From NCBI GenBank assembly GCA_916610825.1, contig OU744452.1, forward strand, positions 13,620,110 through 13,684,109: a stretch of 64,000 nucleotides of DNA, in the 5' to 3' direction. The notes below the pieces were generated by a model. It was not told where the DNA came from. It did no database searches and was given only the letters and a program-made list of their open reading frames with translations. Below, one piece after another: positions 47,601 through 57,403 of this stretch. Source of the stretch: Haliclystus octoradiatus. Taxonomy: Eukaryota > Cnidaria > Staurozoa > Stauromedusae > Haliclystidae. The translations under genes were made by a program, and so were the position numbers. The stretch's first letter is position 1. Each line of letters starts with the position of its first letter.

Positions 47601-50600
47601 AGATTGACAATCGAGGCCTATCTGCCATGAAAAATTGTTGAAATGATCTGCAGTGTCGCGGTTGAGATCAATATAGAGCGTTTGCCCTTAGCGAAAAGAG
47701 CCCCCCCCCCCCTAGAAATAGAGGAGTGGTACAGGTGCCTTCGGCAGGGCGATACCGTCTCAATTACTTTATTATCAATGAACACTAGTTCATAAACAAT
47801 TTTAAAAGAGGTTCATGTTGAAAACATTTGAGATTCATAAACTAAATAATTAGGATTTCAAAGATTCCGATACGATTTGTAACTACAAGGCAGTATGCTC
47901 ATCCAAATGATTTGGAAGTATGAGCATTCGAATTTTGACGTCTTAAAACGGTAATTGTAAAATAATCCTATACATGAAAATTGACGACATTAAACCCTCA
48001 TTTAACGAATATTCCATCAACAATATCAAATTATTAGCTTACGTTGATAATTTTCAAGAGTTATTCATATCAATTGATGAATCCCATAAAGGGTGTGTAA
48101 TGTGATGTGTATGTGAGTACTTGTATATTTGATATGATTGGTTAAATAGTATCACATGTCCAGGGTCAGAAGAAAGGTTCATCCTTCTGGAATCAGAGAA
48201 GCGTTTCAACAATTTCTTCTGAACTCTTTGTTGAGGTTTGACCAATAAATCGTCAAAATATCAATTTTCTTCTGATTTGCTGTAGTCTTCCGAGATCTAC
48301 GATTCCAGGATTCCTACTTTCCTCAGACTCTGCACAAGTTTCCTGATTAACATTTAATTTTTCTGTCATACTATTAGTGATCAATATTTGAAATCAAAAT
48401 ATTGCCTCGAAATGGCTTGACTGATCATCTCAACTAGAAACTCAGTGTCACTAATAACACAGTTTACTCACATTCTACAGTTTAAATATAAATTTGATAA
48501 TTTTAAGATATATTTGTATTATATCTAAATAACAGTCCAATCTTATGCAAGATATCAAGCATTAATTATAAAATCATAGCATTATGTTTGTACCTGAGTT
48601 TACACTCACTATAATTCATTTTTAATTTATTATTATAAAACATAGCATAAAATAATACCTGCAGCATATAGCATATTCTTTGTTGTGCAAGGGTAAAATT
48701 TCACAGATGTTACGGGAAGACCAGATTTTGAGCCACTATGAAGCCTTCTTGTTCTTTCCAATGCAGGCATGGAAAATAACTAAATGAACATAACAGTTAA
48801 CTTTCACAATTAAAACGAAATAGTAGGGCCAGCCCAGACTCAATTTTCAGAGCTAGACTAAAACAGTAGATACCCAAATCCAACAAGGAACATTAGCCTC
48901 TTCCATGGCTCCACATCCATTTTAGATTCTAGCTCTTGCAGAACATGATTATCATGAACAGTTCATAAGTTCACAATCATTCCATGCATAGTTCATGAAT
49001 AGTTCTCGATATGGTATCTACATCTATAGAGCAACCATTAAACGGTCAACGGTGGTTCTTCTAACAAACATTTTCAGAAAAACTTTCCACAATTTCATAA
49101 AATATAGTTACATAAATTAATACAACAATACACACTAGACTGACATGATAGGCTACATAGCACCTACGAGAACAGTTTATCTATGTTCTATATAGGTCAA
49201 TCTTCATGAACTGCCCAAGAATGGTGCTTGAACAATTCATGAAAAGAATCATCAAATCATCAGGTCATTTCATATTCATGAATCTTTTACAAACTGTTCA
49301 TGAGTTTATGGATGAACAGTAAGAGAACTGTTTACAAGTTGTTCATGAACAGTTCATAAATAGTTCACAAGGTTCATGGACTGTTCATGAACTAATTAAA
49401 ATTTTTTCGCAAAGGGGGTAGCCTTTAGCAAAATTATGTTTTCATACCTGCAATCCTCCACTACCCAATCCTACAGCAAGCAATGTCGCATCATCATTGT
49501 ATTGTAGACAGAATATTCCATTTTCATCTCCAATTTGAAGTTGTTTAATGTCTGTCAGGGACACTGGGTTCTCACTGAGAAATGATAATACAGTCAAACC
49601 TGTTATAACGGTCATTTCTATGCATCGTCAACTCTGTCTATAGTGGCCACTCTATGTCAAAAATAGTATTTTTATTGACACAAAACAAATCTCAAAAGTT
49701 TGGAATTTTTAACCATTATGTTGAATCCTGTAGATTTACCATGAATTTTTGAATAATTGAATTTGTACTTAATATTTCTTATTATTTCCTGGTCTATGTA
49801 TTTCGTGTAGATGTTAATTGTTTAATTGCTTAAAATAATATTTTATCATATCTGTTGTGATTGTCACAAGATGTTTGCTCAATCACATAAAATATATATA
49901 TATCTTGTAAATCTAAATCAGCGGTAGAACACATTGTGCATGCGTCATTTGTTATTATATATTGTTAATTTGTATTTATTGTCACTTCTTCAAATCAATC
50001 ACTCATTGGTGAAACATTAAATTTACATTTCTGAAGTCATATTCTATTTTCTGTCTCCTCGACACTGACCCTACGGACTCACAAATTCTTTGTGTTCTCT
50101 TTTGAAATGTAATTTGTAAGAATTTTATTCAAATTCTATTTAATTAAAAAATTAACCATCCAATAAATGAAAAAAAAAACAGATCATTGTAGTGAAATTG
50201 ATTTGAAGCAATTCCAGACATAACGTAATTAAGACATAGGTACCTAGCCTAACACATTAATGATGATGTTACAAGTAACATTCTAGTGGAAGTGAAGCTA
50301 TACAGGTCATTCAGTTGAACTCTCTTTGATATCCCACATTCATGGCCATCAATCGTGGGGTGACACTTCCTCTATAGAGATTTTTAAGAAAAATCCCAGG
50401 CAATTTGAAAGGGAAAATCGCAAAATCGAGCAATATTGAAGGTACCGATTCTGAAGTACTGAAGCTTCCAGTTGCACAAATGCCACGCCCACTTGTCAGG
50501 AAATATCACAAATGCTTCACAAGTCAGGAGTATGTAGTTACGACCGTGCCGAGGTTGCATGATATCTCAATACTCAATCAGTATTTGCTTTCTATTCATC

Positions 50601-50807
50601 ATGCAGTCTTTCGTAATTCTACCTTCTTCATTGACTTACGGTAGTAAGATATGCCCACTAAAAAATGGTCAAAACATTTTGGTTGGCTGTTAGGCTAATA
50701 CATAGATATAAATACCTTGATTGATTGCAGTCTGAACTTTCAATTACCTTTGAAGCTTCAAGAGCATCACTGAGCCTCTTTTTTGACAAAGATTGTGTTG
50801 ATATGGT
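41618..50807 (-). CDS. WD40-repeat protein, nine exons (5' end incomplete)
   Basis: Exons in transcript order: 50748-50807, 49448-49570, 48659-48779, 46439-46569, 45185-45267, 44132-44240, 43394-43519, 42830-42994 and 41618-41740. All junctions are in phase, giving 346 codons and a TAG. The product is a beta-propeller of about seven blades. Visible blades include NGIFCLQYNDDATLLAVGLG, VTSVKFYP...AAGSDGTVSIWN, ISAMDFANDGTCFATTGKDK (then IRLYD), VFALRFH...TAGWDHSLKIWDVR, DGVDLYGNQIVTASWK (then LQLWDFG) and AAAGSGSKDVKIIDTDKLEV. WD40 propellers are protein-interaction scaffolds. I cannot tie this one to a named vertebrate family. The phase-0 start at 50807 has no ATG, so a first exon is missing; 53200-53325 is a candidate. 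The introns host SINE, LINE, hammerhead and GTTCATGAAC elements. Confidence 0.9.
42046..42267 (-). mobile_element. tRNA-derived SINE, head-containing fragment
   Basis: On the minus strand: head TTAGCTCAGATAGCAGAGC with a B-box-like GGCTCAGTTCAAATCCCCC, then GGTCAACTCCGCC and GAGTAGCTGCGGCGCAC. The tail hairpin part is missing. It lies between the last two WD40-gene exons. Confidence 0.75.
44336..44490 (+). mobile_element. Compact inverted-repeat element with a hammerhead ribozyme-like centre
   Basis: Arms of about 43 nt, ATAGAGTATAAAACAGAGAC continuing to CCTTTTCCGTAA (44380) and its inverse from 44446 (TTACGGAAAAGG) to 44490, differ at about one position. The centre reads CCGT-CTGAAGA (44413-44419), CGC-loop-GCG, GAAAC (44435-44439), a short stem III and GTT-ACGG. 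CCGT and ACGG can pair as stem I next to the cleavage site, so all core parts are in order for a type I minimal hammerhead. Deviations: a U-U at the base of stem II and GUU instead of GUC. Located in a WD40-gene intron. Penelope-like or retrozyme-like origin inferred. Confidence 0.6.
46620..46740. repeat. GTTCATGAAC-family relic
   Basis: Degenerate variants (GCTCATGAACTTTTCATAAT, TTTATAAACAATTCATC) without the terminal CCCCTGCG. WD40-gene intron. Confidence 0.45.
46749..47597 (-). mobile_element. 5'-truncated LINE (CR1/L2/Rex-like reverse transcriptase end)
   Basis: A 182-codon minus-strand frame gives the C-terminal part of a jockey/CR1-type reverse transcriptase: FVTSRLDHCNTILSGIAKNQ, LQKLQSVQNSAARLLTRTKK, LHWLPVAQRIKFKILITTYK and YGNRAFCYMAPELWNSL. 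The catalytic palm is absent. After the stop, the 3' tail has the TGTAAAGCGCCATTGG and GGCGCTATATAAATTC stem typical of these LINEs and ends in ATT repeats at 46749-46771, with a poly-T run near 46970 inside. The frame is still open, so the insertion is fairly recent. It sits in a WD40-gene intron next to a SINE fragment. Confidence 0.88.
47605..47765 (+). mobile_element. SINE 3' portion, plus orientation
   Basis: Body and tail only: CGAGGCCTATCTGCCATG, TGATCTGCAGTGTCGCGGTT, AGCGAAAAGAGC, a poly-C interruption, then AGAAATAGAGGAGTGGTACA and GGGCGATACCGTC. It abuts the LINE upstream; 5'-truncated or partnered with it. Confidence 0.7.
48932..49419. repeat. GTTCATGAAC-family element, copy 9, with insert
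   Basis: Two palindromic blocks (about 48945-49005 and 49195-49400) flank about 190 bp of other sequence. The right end ATTTTTTCGCAAAGGGGG is family-like. WD40-gene intron between exons at 48779 and 49448. Confidence 0.6.
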
Positions 50808-51577
50808 CTGAAAATTGAAAGTTTGAAAAAATTGGAAAAACTCCACTCCTTGATACAAATCAAAATATTGAAATAAAATAAGAAAGCTGCTTCGCTAGAT
50901 ACGCATTGTCAATTAAAATGGAGAAACAATGTGTAGGCCTAGCAATGCACAGTAACAAACTTTTGAACGAACTTTTCACAGTAACCATCAAAGTGATAAA
51001 ACTAGCGATGTTTTAAATATTTTTACACGTAAAAAAGCGCTCAGTTAATAAGTTAGGGATGGAGGTGACAACTGATCAAGTTTGACTTAAGGGGCACCAA
51101 AATCCGTCGTTTCAGCCAAAATTAGGAAGAAAATGACAAAAATTTTTTTTAAAGTATGTTGCGGATATTGGGAGATTACTTCTCTAGATAACTTTTTCTA
51201 TTTGTAGCCTATATGTTCCTCTTGCATTTTTACTTTGCGTGATCATTATCCCTCCAAAAATGCAGTCAAAGTGACGCTTTTGGGATATTTTCTGTGTCTC
51301 ACTCTTTTTCCGCCACCAGGAACCCGTTATTTTACACAAGAGGGTTTACACTGGAAAAAACACTAAACAATTCAAGTTTCTCTCTTTTAAAAAAAAGTGG
51401 TTGAACCAAATGTAAATCTGTTTCCAGAATGATTGATTCAACATTCAGCTGAAGATGTAGGCCTATAAATATATTTTATCTAGATTTGAGGTCCAAACAA
51501 AAGAGATATAAGTCCCCAAAGTCAAAAGTTTTTAGTTTTGGATCTTTTTCTTTCAAGTGCTTTCAAGTGACCTATCC
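50808..51577. other. No gene recognised
   Basis: Upstream intron or spacer of the WD40 gene; nothing identified. Confidence 0.4.
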
Positions 51578-51803
51578 TGACTGCATTCCATAGGCTTCCC
51601 GTTGGAGATCTCCCTAGTACTTAAGTAGCATTAACGCCAAATGTGGAATTTCCCTCTCAACGCTTTGGCGGGAATTTTTGAATCGCATTTAAATAAAAAA
51701 TTATGCATTTCTATTGTTATCATATAATTTTGGCGGGAAAATCAGGGTCATAAAGTATAGGCGGAAAATATCCGGAGACAAAACTTTCCTGAATGCAGAC
51801 TGG
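51578..51803. mobile_element. MITE-like element with CTGCATTC ends, copy 1
   Basis: Begins GACTGCATTCCATAGG and ends CCTGAATGCAGACTGG, inverted ends. It shares ATTGTTATCATATAATTTTG and GGCGGGAAAATCAGGG with the copy at 51881. Confidence 0.65.
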
Positions 51804-51880
51804 GAGCTGCTGTGCTTTGCCGGATAATCACAGACTGGATAATTACCATATAAAGTATAAAATAGGCTACTGCTGTAGCC

Positions 51881-52105
51881 CAGTCTGCATTCCACAGCCT
51901 TCCCGCCGGACATCTCCGGCGCAAGCCGCTTGTACTTCAGTGCCAACACCAAATTGGCGTGGAATTTCCCCTCAGCGCTTTGGCGGTGGATTTTTGCATC
52001 ATACTTTGATAAAATACATGCATTTTCTATTGTTATCATATAATTTTGGCGGGAAAATCAGGGTTATAAAATATTGGTGGAGAAAATTTCCCGAATGCAG
52101 ACTGG
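51881..52105. mobile_element. MITE-like element with CTGCATTC ends, copy 2
   Basis: Begins CAGTCTGCATTCCACAGCC and ends CCCGAATGCAGACTGG. Same orientation and length (about 225 bp) as the copy at 51578-51803, about 80 bp away. Confidence 0.65.
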
Positions 52106-52589
52106 ACTGTAGCCAGTTTGCAAATAATGGCAATCTCGACGAAATCTCCGAAAAAGTTGGGGGCGGGGGCGACAACTGATCAAATTTGATCAAATTTGAC
52201 TTCAGGGCTGGAAAAATCCATCATTTCAGCAAAAAAATTAGAAGAAAATGACAAAATAATCATTTTTAACTCCAGGGGCGGCAATTACGAGAAAAAATTT
52301 CATCTCGGGGGCGCAGCTGCCCATAGTGGAATCTATGTATGTTACGCTGGATATATCAGGCGTATAACTGAGTTGATTTTACGCCAATTTGATTTCCTTG
52401 GCGTGGAAATTTGATAATTTTCTATAGTTTTCAACTAAATTTGGACTTTTTGGCGTATTCTTGAATTCTGACTTGGCGTGGCGTAATTTTGGCGTAAATA
52501 TCCGGTGTTCCAAATTCAAGGATTCCTATGGAGCTGCCATGCTTTGCAGACCGGGGCTGTAGCATGCTAGTAAAAAAAAGTAATGTGGA

Positions 52590-52942
52590 CGGTGTCGCCC
52601 TACCGAAGGCACCCGTACCATTCCTCTATTTCTAGAGGAGTGGCTCTTTTCGCTAAGAGCAATGATGTTAAACGCTCCTTAGATCTCAGCCGCGACACTG
52701 CAGATCAATTTCAACAGATTTCATGGCAGATAGGCCTTGATTGTCAATGCGCAACGATGCGCCGCAGCTACTCACAATGCAATTCCTTCTGAACCATTCC
52801 ATCCGCCATCCTTAGATGGTACTCATTTGATGTTTCAGATAAAGTCAAGGCTGAGTTGACCTCAGGGGGATTTGAACCACAGTCGATCAGATATGACACG
52901 ATCTGAAGTTCGCTTGCTCTGCCAACTGAGCTAATCACCCCT
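52590..52942 (-). mobile_element. tRNA-derived SINE, best-preserved copy
   Basis: Minus strand: A-box-like TTAGCTCAGTTGGCAGAGC, B-box-like GGTTCAAATCCCCC, body GGTCAACTCAGCCTTGACTT, AGCTGCGGCGCATCG and ATCTGCAGTGTCGCGGCTGA, tail AAAGAGCCACTCCTCTAGAA and GGGTGCCTTCGGTAGGGCGA. About 350 bp. It defines the family. Confidence 0.85.
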
Positions 52943-53199
52943 TTAGAGCTAGCTTGGTTGAAGCTAAGATGAAGCTAAGGCTTATGTTTAATGGTAGAAC
53001 TCAAGATATCATAATAACATTGTAGGCTATAGTGATAATCTAGCTAGCCTCAGCCATCCCAGTCCCCCTCGGGCTAATTTAAAATGTAGGTAGGTTATAG
53101 GTAACTTACGCTTCCAATCATATTAAACAAATACAATTAACAAATCTATTGATCTTCGTAAAAGGTCAAATAGATATAACAGCACTTATATAACAGTTA

Positions 53200-53325
53200 C
53201 TAGTCAATTCTTATTATTCTTGTCATTTGATCTTCCAAGATTTGGAGGGTAATCTCGTTGTCAGGAAACAAATCCTTTTGATCCTCATAGCGCCATTTTT
53301 GATCCTGGACAAACCTCATCATCAT
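53200..53325 (-). CDS. Candidate first coding exon of the WD40 gene
   Basis: ATG-initiated 41-codon frame, MMMRFVQDQKWRYEDQKDLF then PDNEITLQILEDQMT, hydrophilic and protein-like, on the same strand and upstream of the first phased WD40 exon. I could not find a donor giving a phase-0 join to 50807, so at least one more exon or a different donor is needed. If correct, the WD40 gene and CARNMT1 share a divergent promoter of about 400 bp. Confidence 0.35.
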   Translation of the reverse strand: MMMRFVQDQKWRYEDQKDLFPDNEITLQILEDQMTRIIRID

Positions 53326-53719
53326 TACGAGGTAAGCAGAACATAGCTTCTTTCCTGATGAGTCGCCGATGATCGTGGCCGATGATGAAAATATTTTTTA
53401 TAGTTTAGTATATTAAAGTCATTAAACTGATATAGAAAGCTAGAAAGTAGAACATGTGGAATTGTTAAAAAGAAGGAGTTAGTATTTTGGATTTTAATTT
53501 AATGTCTGGAATTTGCTATATTTAATTGAAAGTCGTGCTTCATTTGACTATAGTATTTGAAGTCGTATAAGTGTAGAAGACAAGTTTCATTTGTAGGCCT
53601 AGCGGCTAGCTTTTAACAAGTTTTTTACTTAGCGGTAGTCGTAAGCATTAAAATTCTACCACATAGAGGCATACTACGATCGCTTTCTGGATTAATCCTT
53701 CGTTTTCGACTTGTAAAAT

Positions 53720-54850
53720 ATGGCAAATGAAGCAACTCCAAAGGAAACATTCCAGGATGGATATGGTGATTATAAAAGTGATTTGAAAGCACACGAAGAA
53801 GAAATGCGTCATTTTCGTAAAGTAATTGATTCTTTTCTGTTCTATAAATCAAGCGCAATGAGAAAATGTGATCGTAGAGAAAAGGATTTTAAAAAACTCA
53901 ATGAAAAACACAAAAAAATGATTCCAAATTTTCTTTCACATATTGAAAATTGTAGAAAAGCAATTGATGCCAACTATGATTTTCTTCAACTGATTGTAAA
54001 TGGTACGGCTGGAATGTTCCAAAATATGGAAAATTCAAATAATCAAATGCATGAATTCAACACACTTAACCCATTAAATAGTAGCGATATGGATCGCGTA
54101 AGAACAACAATTATTCAATTTGTAAGGGATTGGTCTACTGAAGGATCTTCAGAACGTAACTCAACATATGGTGTTATACTTCATGAACTTGAAAAATTAT
54201 ATGCATCTGAAAACAAAAAAGAGGTATCAGTTCTTGTCCCTGGGGCAGGTCTTGGCCGATTAATGCATGAAATTGTACGTCGTGGATATAGATGCCAAGG
54301 AAATGAATTTAGTTTACACATGTTATTTGCATCAAACTTTATCTTGAATCGTCTTCCAACAGAACGCATAACAATATACCCATGGGTTCACCAAACATGC
54401 AACGTTATTAACAACATTGATCCATTAAGACCTATTGAAATACCTGACGTTGATCCAAGTGATATCCCAGACGATAGCGATATGTCCATGTCAGCTGGTG
54501 ATTTTTTAGAGGTTTACACAACAAAAGAAAGCTGGAATTGCATAATAACATGTTTCTTTATCGATACTGCACATAATGTAATAGCTTATATTGAACGAAT
54601 ACATCATATACTTAAAAATGGTGGATATTGGATAAATTTTGGTCCACTACTTTATCATTTTGCTGATCTACCAAATGAATCTTCATTAGAGTTACCTTAT
54701 GAAGATGTAAAACGAATTATTACTCAAGAATATAATTTTGATTTGTTGTATGAGGAGCATGGTTTGAAAACTAGTTATGTGGATAATTATAGATCAATGC
54801 TAAAAAGTGTTTATGATTGTGTCCTTTTTGTGGCTCAAAAGAAAAGTTGA
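53720..54850 (+). CDS. CARNMT1: Carnosine N-methyltransferase CARNMT1
   Basis: Intact single-exon frame of 376 residues. This is the N2227-type SAM-dependent methyltransferase that converts carnosine to anserine using S-adenosylmethionine. An N-terminal helical part (residues 20-110) is followed by DWSTEGSSERNSTYGVILHE, SAM motif I VLVPGAGLGRLMHE (171-184), GNEFSLHMLFASNFILN (194-210) and YPWVHQTCN (220-228). Next come DVDPSDIPDDSDMSMSAGDF (243-262), CIITCFFIDTAHNVIAYIE (274-292) and GGYWINFGPLLYHF (301-314). All are conserved blocks of the family. Vertebrate genes have several introns and this copy has none, yet it is undamaged. A close in-frame start just after the noisy leader supports the ATG. 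Tail-to-tail with vezatin (306 bp between stops). Confidence 0.96.
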   Translation: MANEATPKETFQDGYGDYKSDLKAHEEEMRHFRKVIDSFLFYKSSAMRKCDRREKDFKKLNEKHKKMIPNFLSHIENCRKAIDANYDFLQLIVNGTAGMFQNMENSNNQMHEFNTLNPLNSSDMDRVRTTIIQFVRDWSTEGSSERNSTYGVILHELEKLYASENKKEVSVLVPGAGLGRLMHEIVRRGYRCQGNEFSLHMLFASNFILNRLPTERITIYPWVHQTCNVINNIDPLRPIEIPDVDPSDIPDDSDMSMSAGDFLEVYTTKESWNCIITCFFIDTAHNVIAYIERIHHILKNGGYWINFGPLLYHFADLPNESSLELPYEDVKRIITQEYNFDLLYEEHGLKTSYVDNYRSMLKSVYDCVLFVAQKKS

Positions 54851-55156
54851 AGATTATGGATAGATTAAAGAGTTGCCAATGTCTGGTTCTTCCTATAACA
54901 TAATACCTGAAACATTTATTTTTCAAAGATTTTTATACAATAGGCCTATATACAGAATTGTGCCAAAGCATATAGTTTGAGGAGTACTAAGATTTCAGTT
55001 ATTAATAATATTTTAGTAAAAGATAGACGACTGAACACACTATGTAAAGATATCAAATCATAGGTTACAATTTGTATTATTTATTATAACATGATACTAT
55101 TAACACCAGGTTTATTAGCATATCATTAGACGTGGATTTAATTAGAATTTAGAAGT

Positions 55157-57250
55157 TCATTCTGTTAACATGCTATTATTATTTCCAGTGCCATTTAAAG
55201 TTTGCTCATCAGAAGAATCATTACTTTCAATAAATTCAGTACAATTCCCAGATGAAAACTCTTTACTACGTGCTGCAATAGCTTGTGAAAAACCAGACAG
55301 AAATAATGCTTTATGTTCTTCGTCAATATTAGCTTCATAATCATCTAGAATGTCATTACAATGACTTAATTCTTCGCAAATATATTCACTTTCATTTTCA
55401 TTGTTTGGAACTGGTAAAAAAGAAGTTTTGAGTCGATTATCATCAATACTTGGTTCCTTTGTTAGATCCTCTTCTACATCCTTCTTGAGCTCTTTCCAAT
55501 CAAATTTTATTAATCCAATATCATCTTGTTTGACACTAAGAATTGATTTAAGTTCATGAAGCAATTTAACAGATTGCCCTGTTGACATATCAACTATATT
55601 ATCTTCATTGCCATATTCACTAGTAAAAGTATTTTTTATGGAATCGGCTATACCTTCAAACATTTGATCTATGTTATCATTATATACACCATTGATACTT
55701 CCAACTATATTCCCATTTTGTTGTAAATTCAGCTCATTATCATCAGAAATGTATTTCTTACCCTCTATCAATCTTGTATCTTCTTCAGTAATGATATTCG
55801 CTGTGATTTCTTCAAGACATATAGCAGAACTTTGAAGATCTCCGCGAACGGATTTTATAATCTGGATTAAATTGCATGATTGCTTTTCTTTTGATTCAAC
55901 AAATATATCGTTTACATCCAATGTTAGACTTCTTAGCTGAGAAATATATTTTAATGATGATTTCAAATGAAGTTCAGTGCTATCAAACAACTGTTCTAAA
56001 AACATTTCTTTTCGATTATTAAACTTGGGTTCATGTATAACTAAGGGCTTAAAGATCATTAATTGTGTCATTTTATATTCTGCCTGGAGGATCTCGATAC
56101 TGCCACTTATTTCCTCATACATATCTTTGATTAACCCAGGTAGTATTAATAACATTTCTTGCTTCTTTTTAACATCATTGTTAACCAGAAAATAAACAAT
56201 AATTGTATGTATAAACTCGTGATCTTGAGCTTTCTTGAGTTCTTTGATATCCCTGAGATCATTAAAAGATGCAAAATCAGCTGAGTTGTCATATAATGTA
56301 AGTTGATACTTCAAACTGTCTAGAGATTGCTCTGCTAGTAGTTTCCCTTCTTGAAATCCAGCATTTTGCTTTGAGATTAAAAGCATCAGCTTCTTCATCG
56401 TCACTCTTGTTTTCAAAAATCGGCGTTTTGAAGATAAAAACAGTTTCTTACGCAGTGAATGGCATTTTTCTGGTTCTCTGAACATCAGTGAGCTATTATC
56501 TAAAGTCGAATATGGAACATTTGGATGAAATTGAGTCATACCTAATGAGATCGCTTCAACTTCTTTCATGAAAATACTTAATTTATTAATCAATCTTCGT
56601 TCTTGTGATAACATATTCAGCATCATTTCAATTGAATTAGGAACATGCCGCATCAAAGCCAAACTAGAGTTATCTTGCCAAATTAAATAAAACAGAAAAC
56701 ACATAATTATTACCAGCATTCCAAGAACTTTCCATAGAATGAATAGACGAATTCCAAAATAATATATTATAGACAGCAACACAGCAGTTAAACAAGTTGC
56801 AATATGCCACCATATGTTTCCTTTGAAGAAAATATTATTCATTTTATCTTCTATCAAATTTGTGTAACGTCTCTCAATTTTATCCACATTAGTCTCTCCT
56901 GTAATTCGCTCTATAAATTCTTCATCAACAATTTCTGCTGATTTAAACACATTGATAATATGTTTTGAATACTCGAGAACTTTATCATTTCTTCTAACTT
57001 CTAGAGGATTAAGTGCATCAAATACCTTGGAAGCATTGGAAGAAATTGTTTTGAAGCAGTTCTGTCGCAGCTGAGCCATCCAAAAGTGTTTGGCTGATTT
57101 GTCTTCACAGTAAAGTGAAGGTCCATTTTGATCTCCATCTAATTTGGACGATTCATGACCCTCATAGGGATGAAATCCATTTTCAACTAGATAGTGAAAT
57201 AAAGGAGAGTTTGGGGCAATGTATTCTTCTTCTTCCTGTGTGATATCCAT
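55157..57250 (-). CDS. VEZT: Vezatin-like membrane protein
   Basis: Single exon, 697 residues (human vezatin 779). The N-terminus reads IAPNSPLFHYLVENGF, like the FENSPLYQYLQDLG start of vezatin. Two adjoining membrane helices lie at about 146-169 and 171-191. Then come MLSQERRLINKLSIFMKEVE and AISLGMTQFHPN (human RKALRLIQETEVISRGFT). A long helical middle is followed by ELKSILSVKQDDIGLIKFDW near 580-600 and the C-terminal FLSGFSQAIAARSKEFSSG (human FTAGLAAEVAARSLSF). Vezatin is an adherens-junction and ciliary transmembrane protein that binds myosin VIIa. Overall identity is low but the landmarks are in order. Vertebrate VEZT is multi-exon. Divergent from the gene at 57404, with about 150 bp between. 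Confidence 0.85.
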   Translation of the reverse strand: MDITQEEEEYIAPNSPLFHYLVENGFHPYEGHESSKLDGDQNGPSLYCEDKSAKHFWMAQLRQNCFKTISSNASKVFDALNPLEVRRNDKVLEYSKHIINVFKSAEIVDEEFIERITGETNVDKIERRYTNLIEDKMNNIFFKGNIWWHIATCLTAVLLSIIYYFGIRLFILWKVLGMLVIIMCFLFYLIWQDNSSLALMRHVPNSIEMMLNMLSQERRLINKLSIFMKEVEAISLGMTQFHPNVPYSTLDNSSLMFREPEKCHSLRKKLFLSSKRRFLKTRVTMKKLMLLISKQNAGFQEGKLLAEQSLDSLKYQLTLYDNSADFASFNDLRDIKELKKAQDHEFIHTIIVYFLVNNDVKKKQEMLLILPGLIKDMYEEISGSIEILQAEYKMTQLMIFKPLVIHEPKFNNRKEMFLEQLFDSTELHLKSSLKYISQLRSLTLDVNDIFVESKEKQSCNLIQIIKSVRGDLQSSAICLEEITANIITEEDTRLIEGKKYISDDNELNLQQNGNIVGSINGVYNDNIDQMFEGIADSIKNTFTSEYGNEDNIVDMSTGQSVKLLHELKSILSVKQDDIGLIKFDWKELKKDVEEDLTKEPSIDDNRLKTSFLPVPNNENESEYICEELSHCNDILDDYEANIDEEHKALFLSGFSQAIAARSKEFSSGNCTEFIESNDSSDEQTLNGTGNNNSMLTE

Positions 57251-57403
57251 TTGTAAATGTTACATTTAAGCTCGATCTAAATATAATACAATCCTGAAAT
57301 GGTGAAATAGTTTAACTAGAAAGCAGCCATTATTGTCGTTTTAGGAAAACCGCGACCGTGATGCAAAACAAGAGCCCGTAATCAGCCCCTGAATTCTGAA
57401 TTC

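Noticed and set aside
48250-48375. Short minus-strand frame starting MTEKLNVNQETCAESEESRN
   Set aside because: It lies in a WD40-gene intron whose flanking exons join in phase without it, and it stops after about 38 codons; no partner exon found.
49591-49620. Second pogo-type terminus (TACAGTCAAACCTG), also at about 14865
   Set aside because: Only one end is visible at each site, so no element can be delimited.
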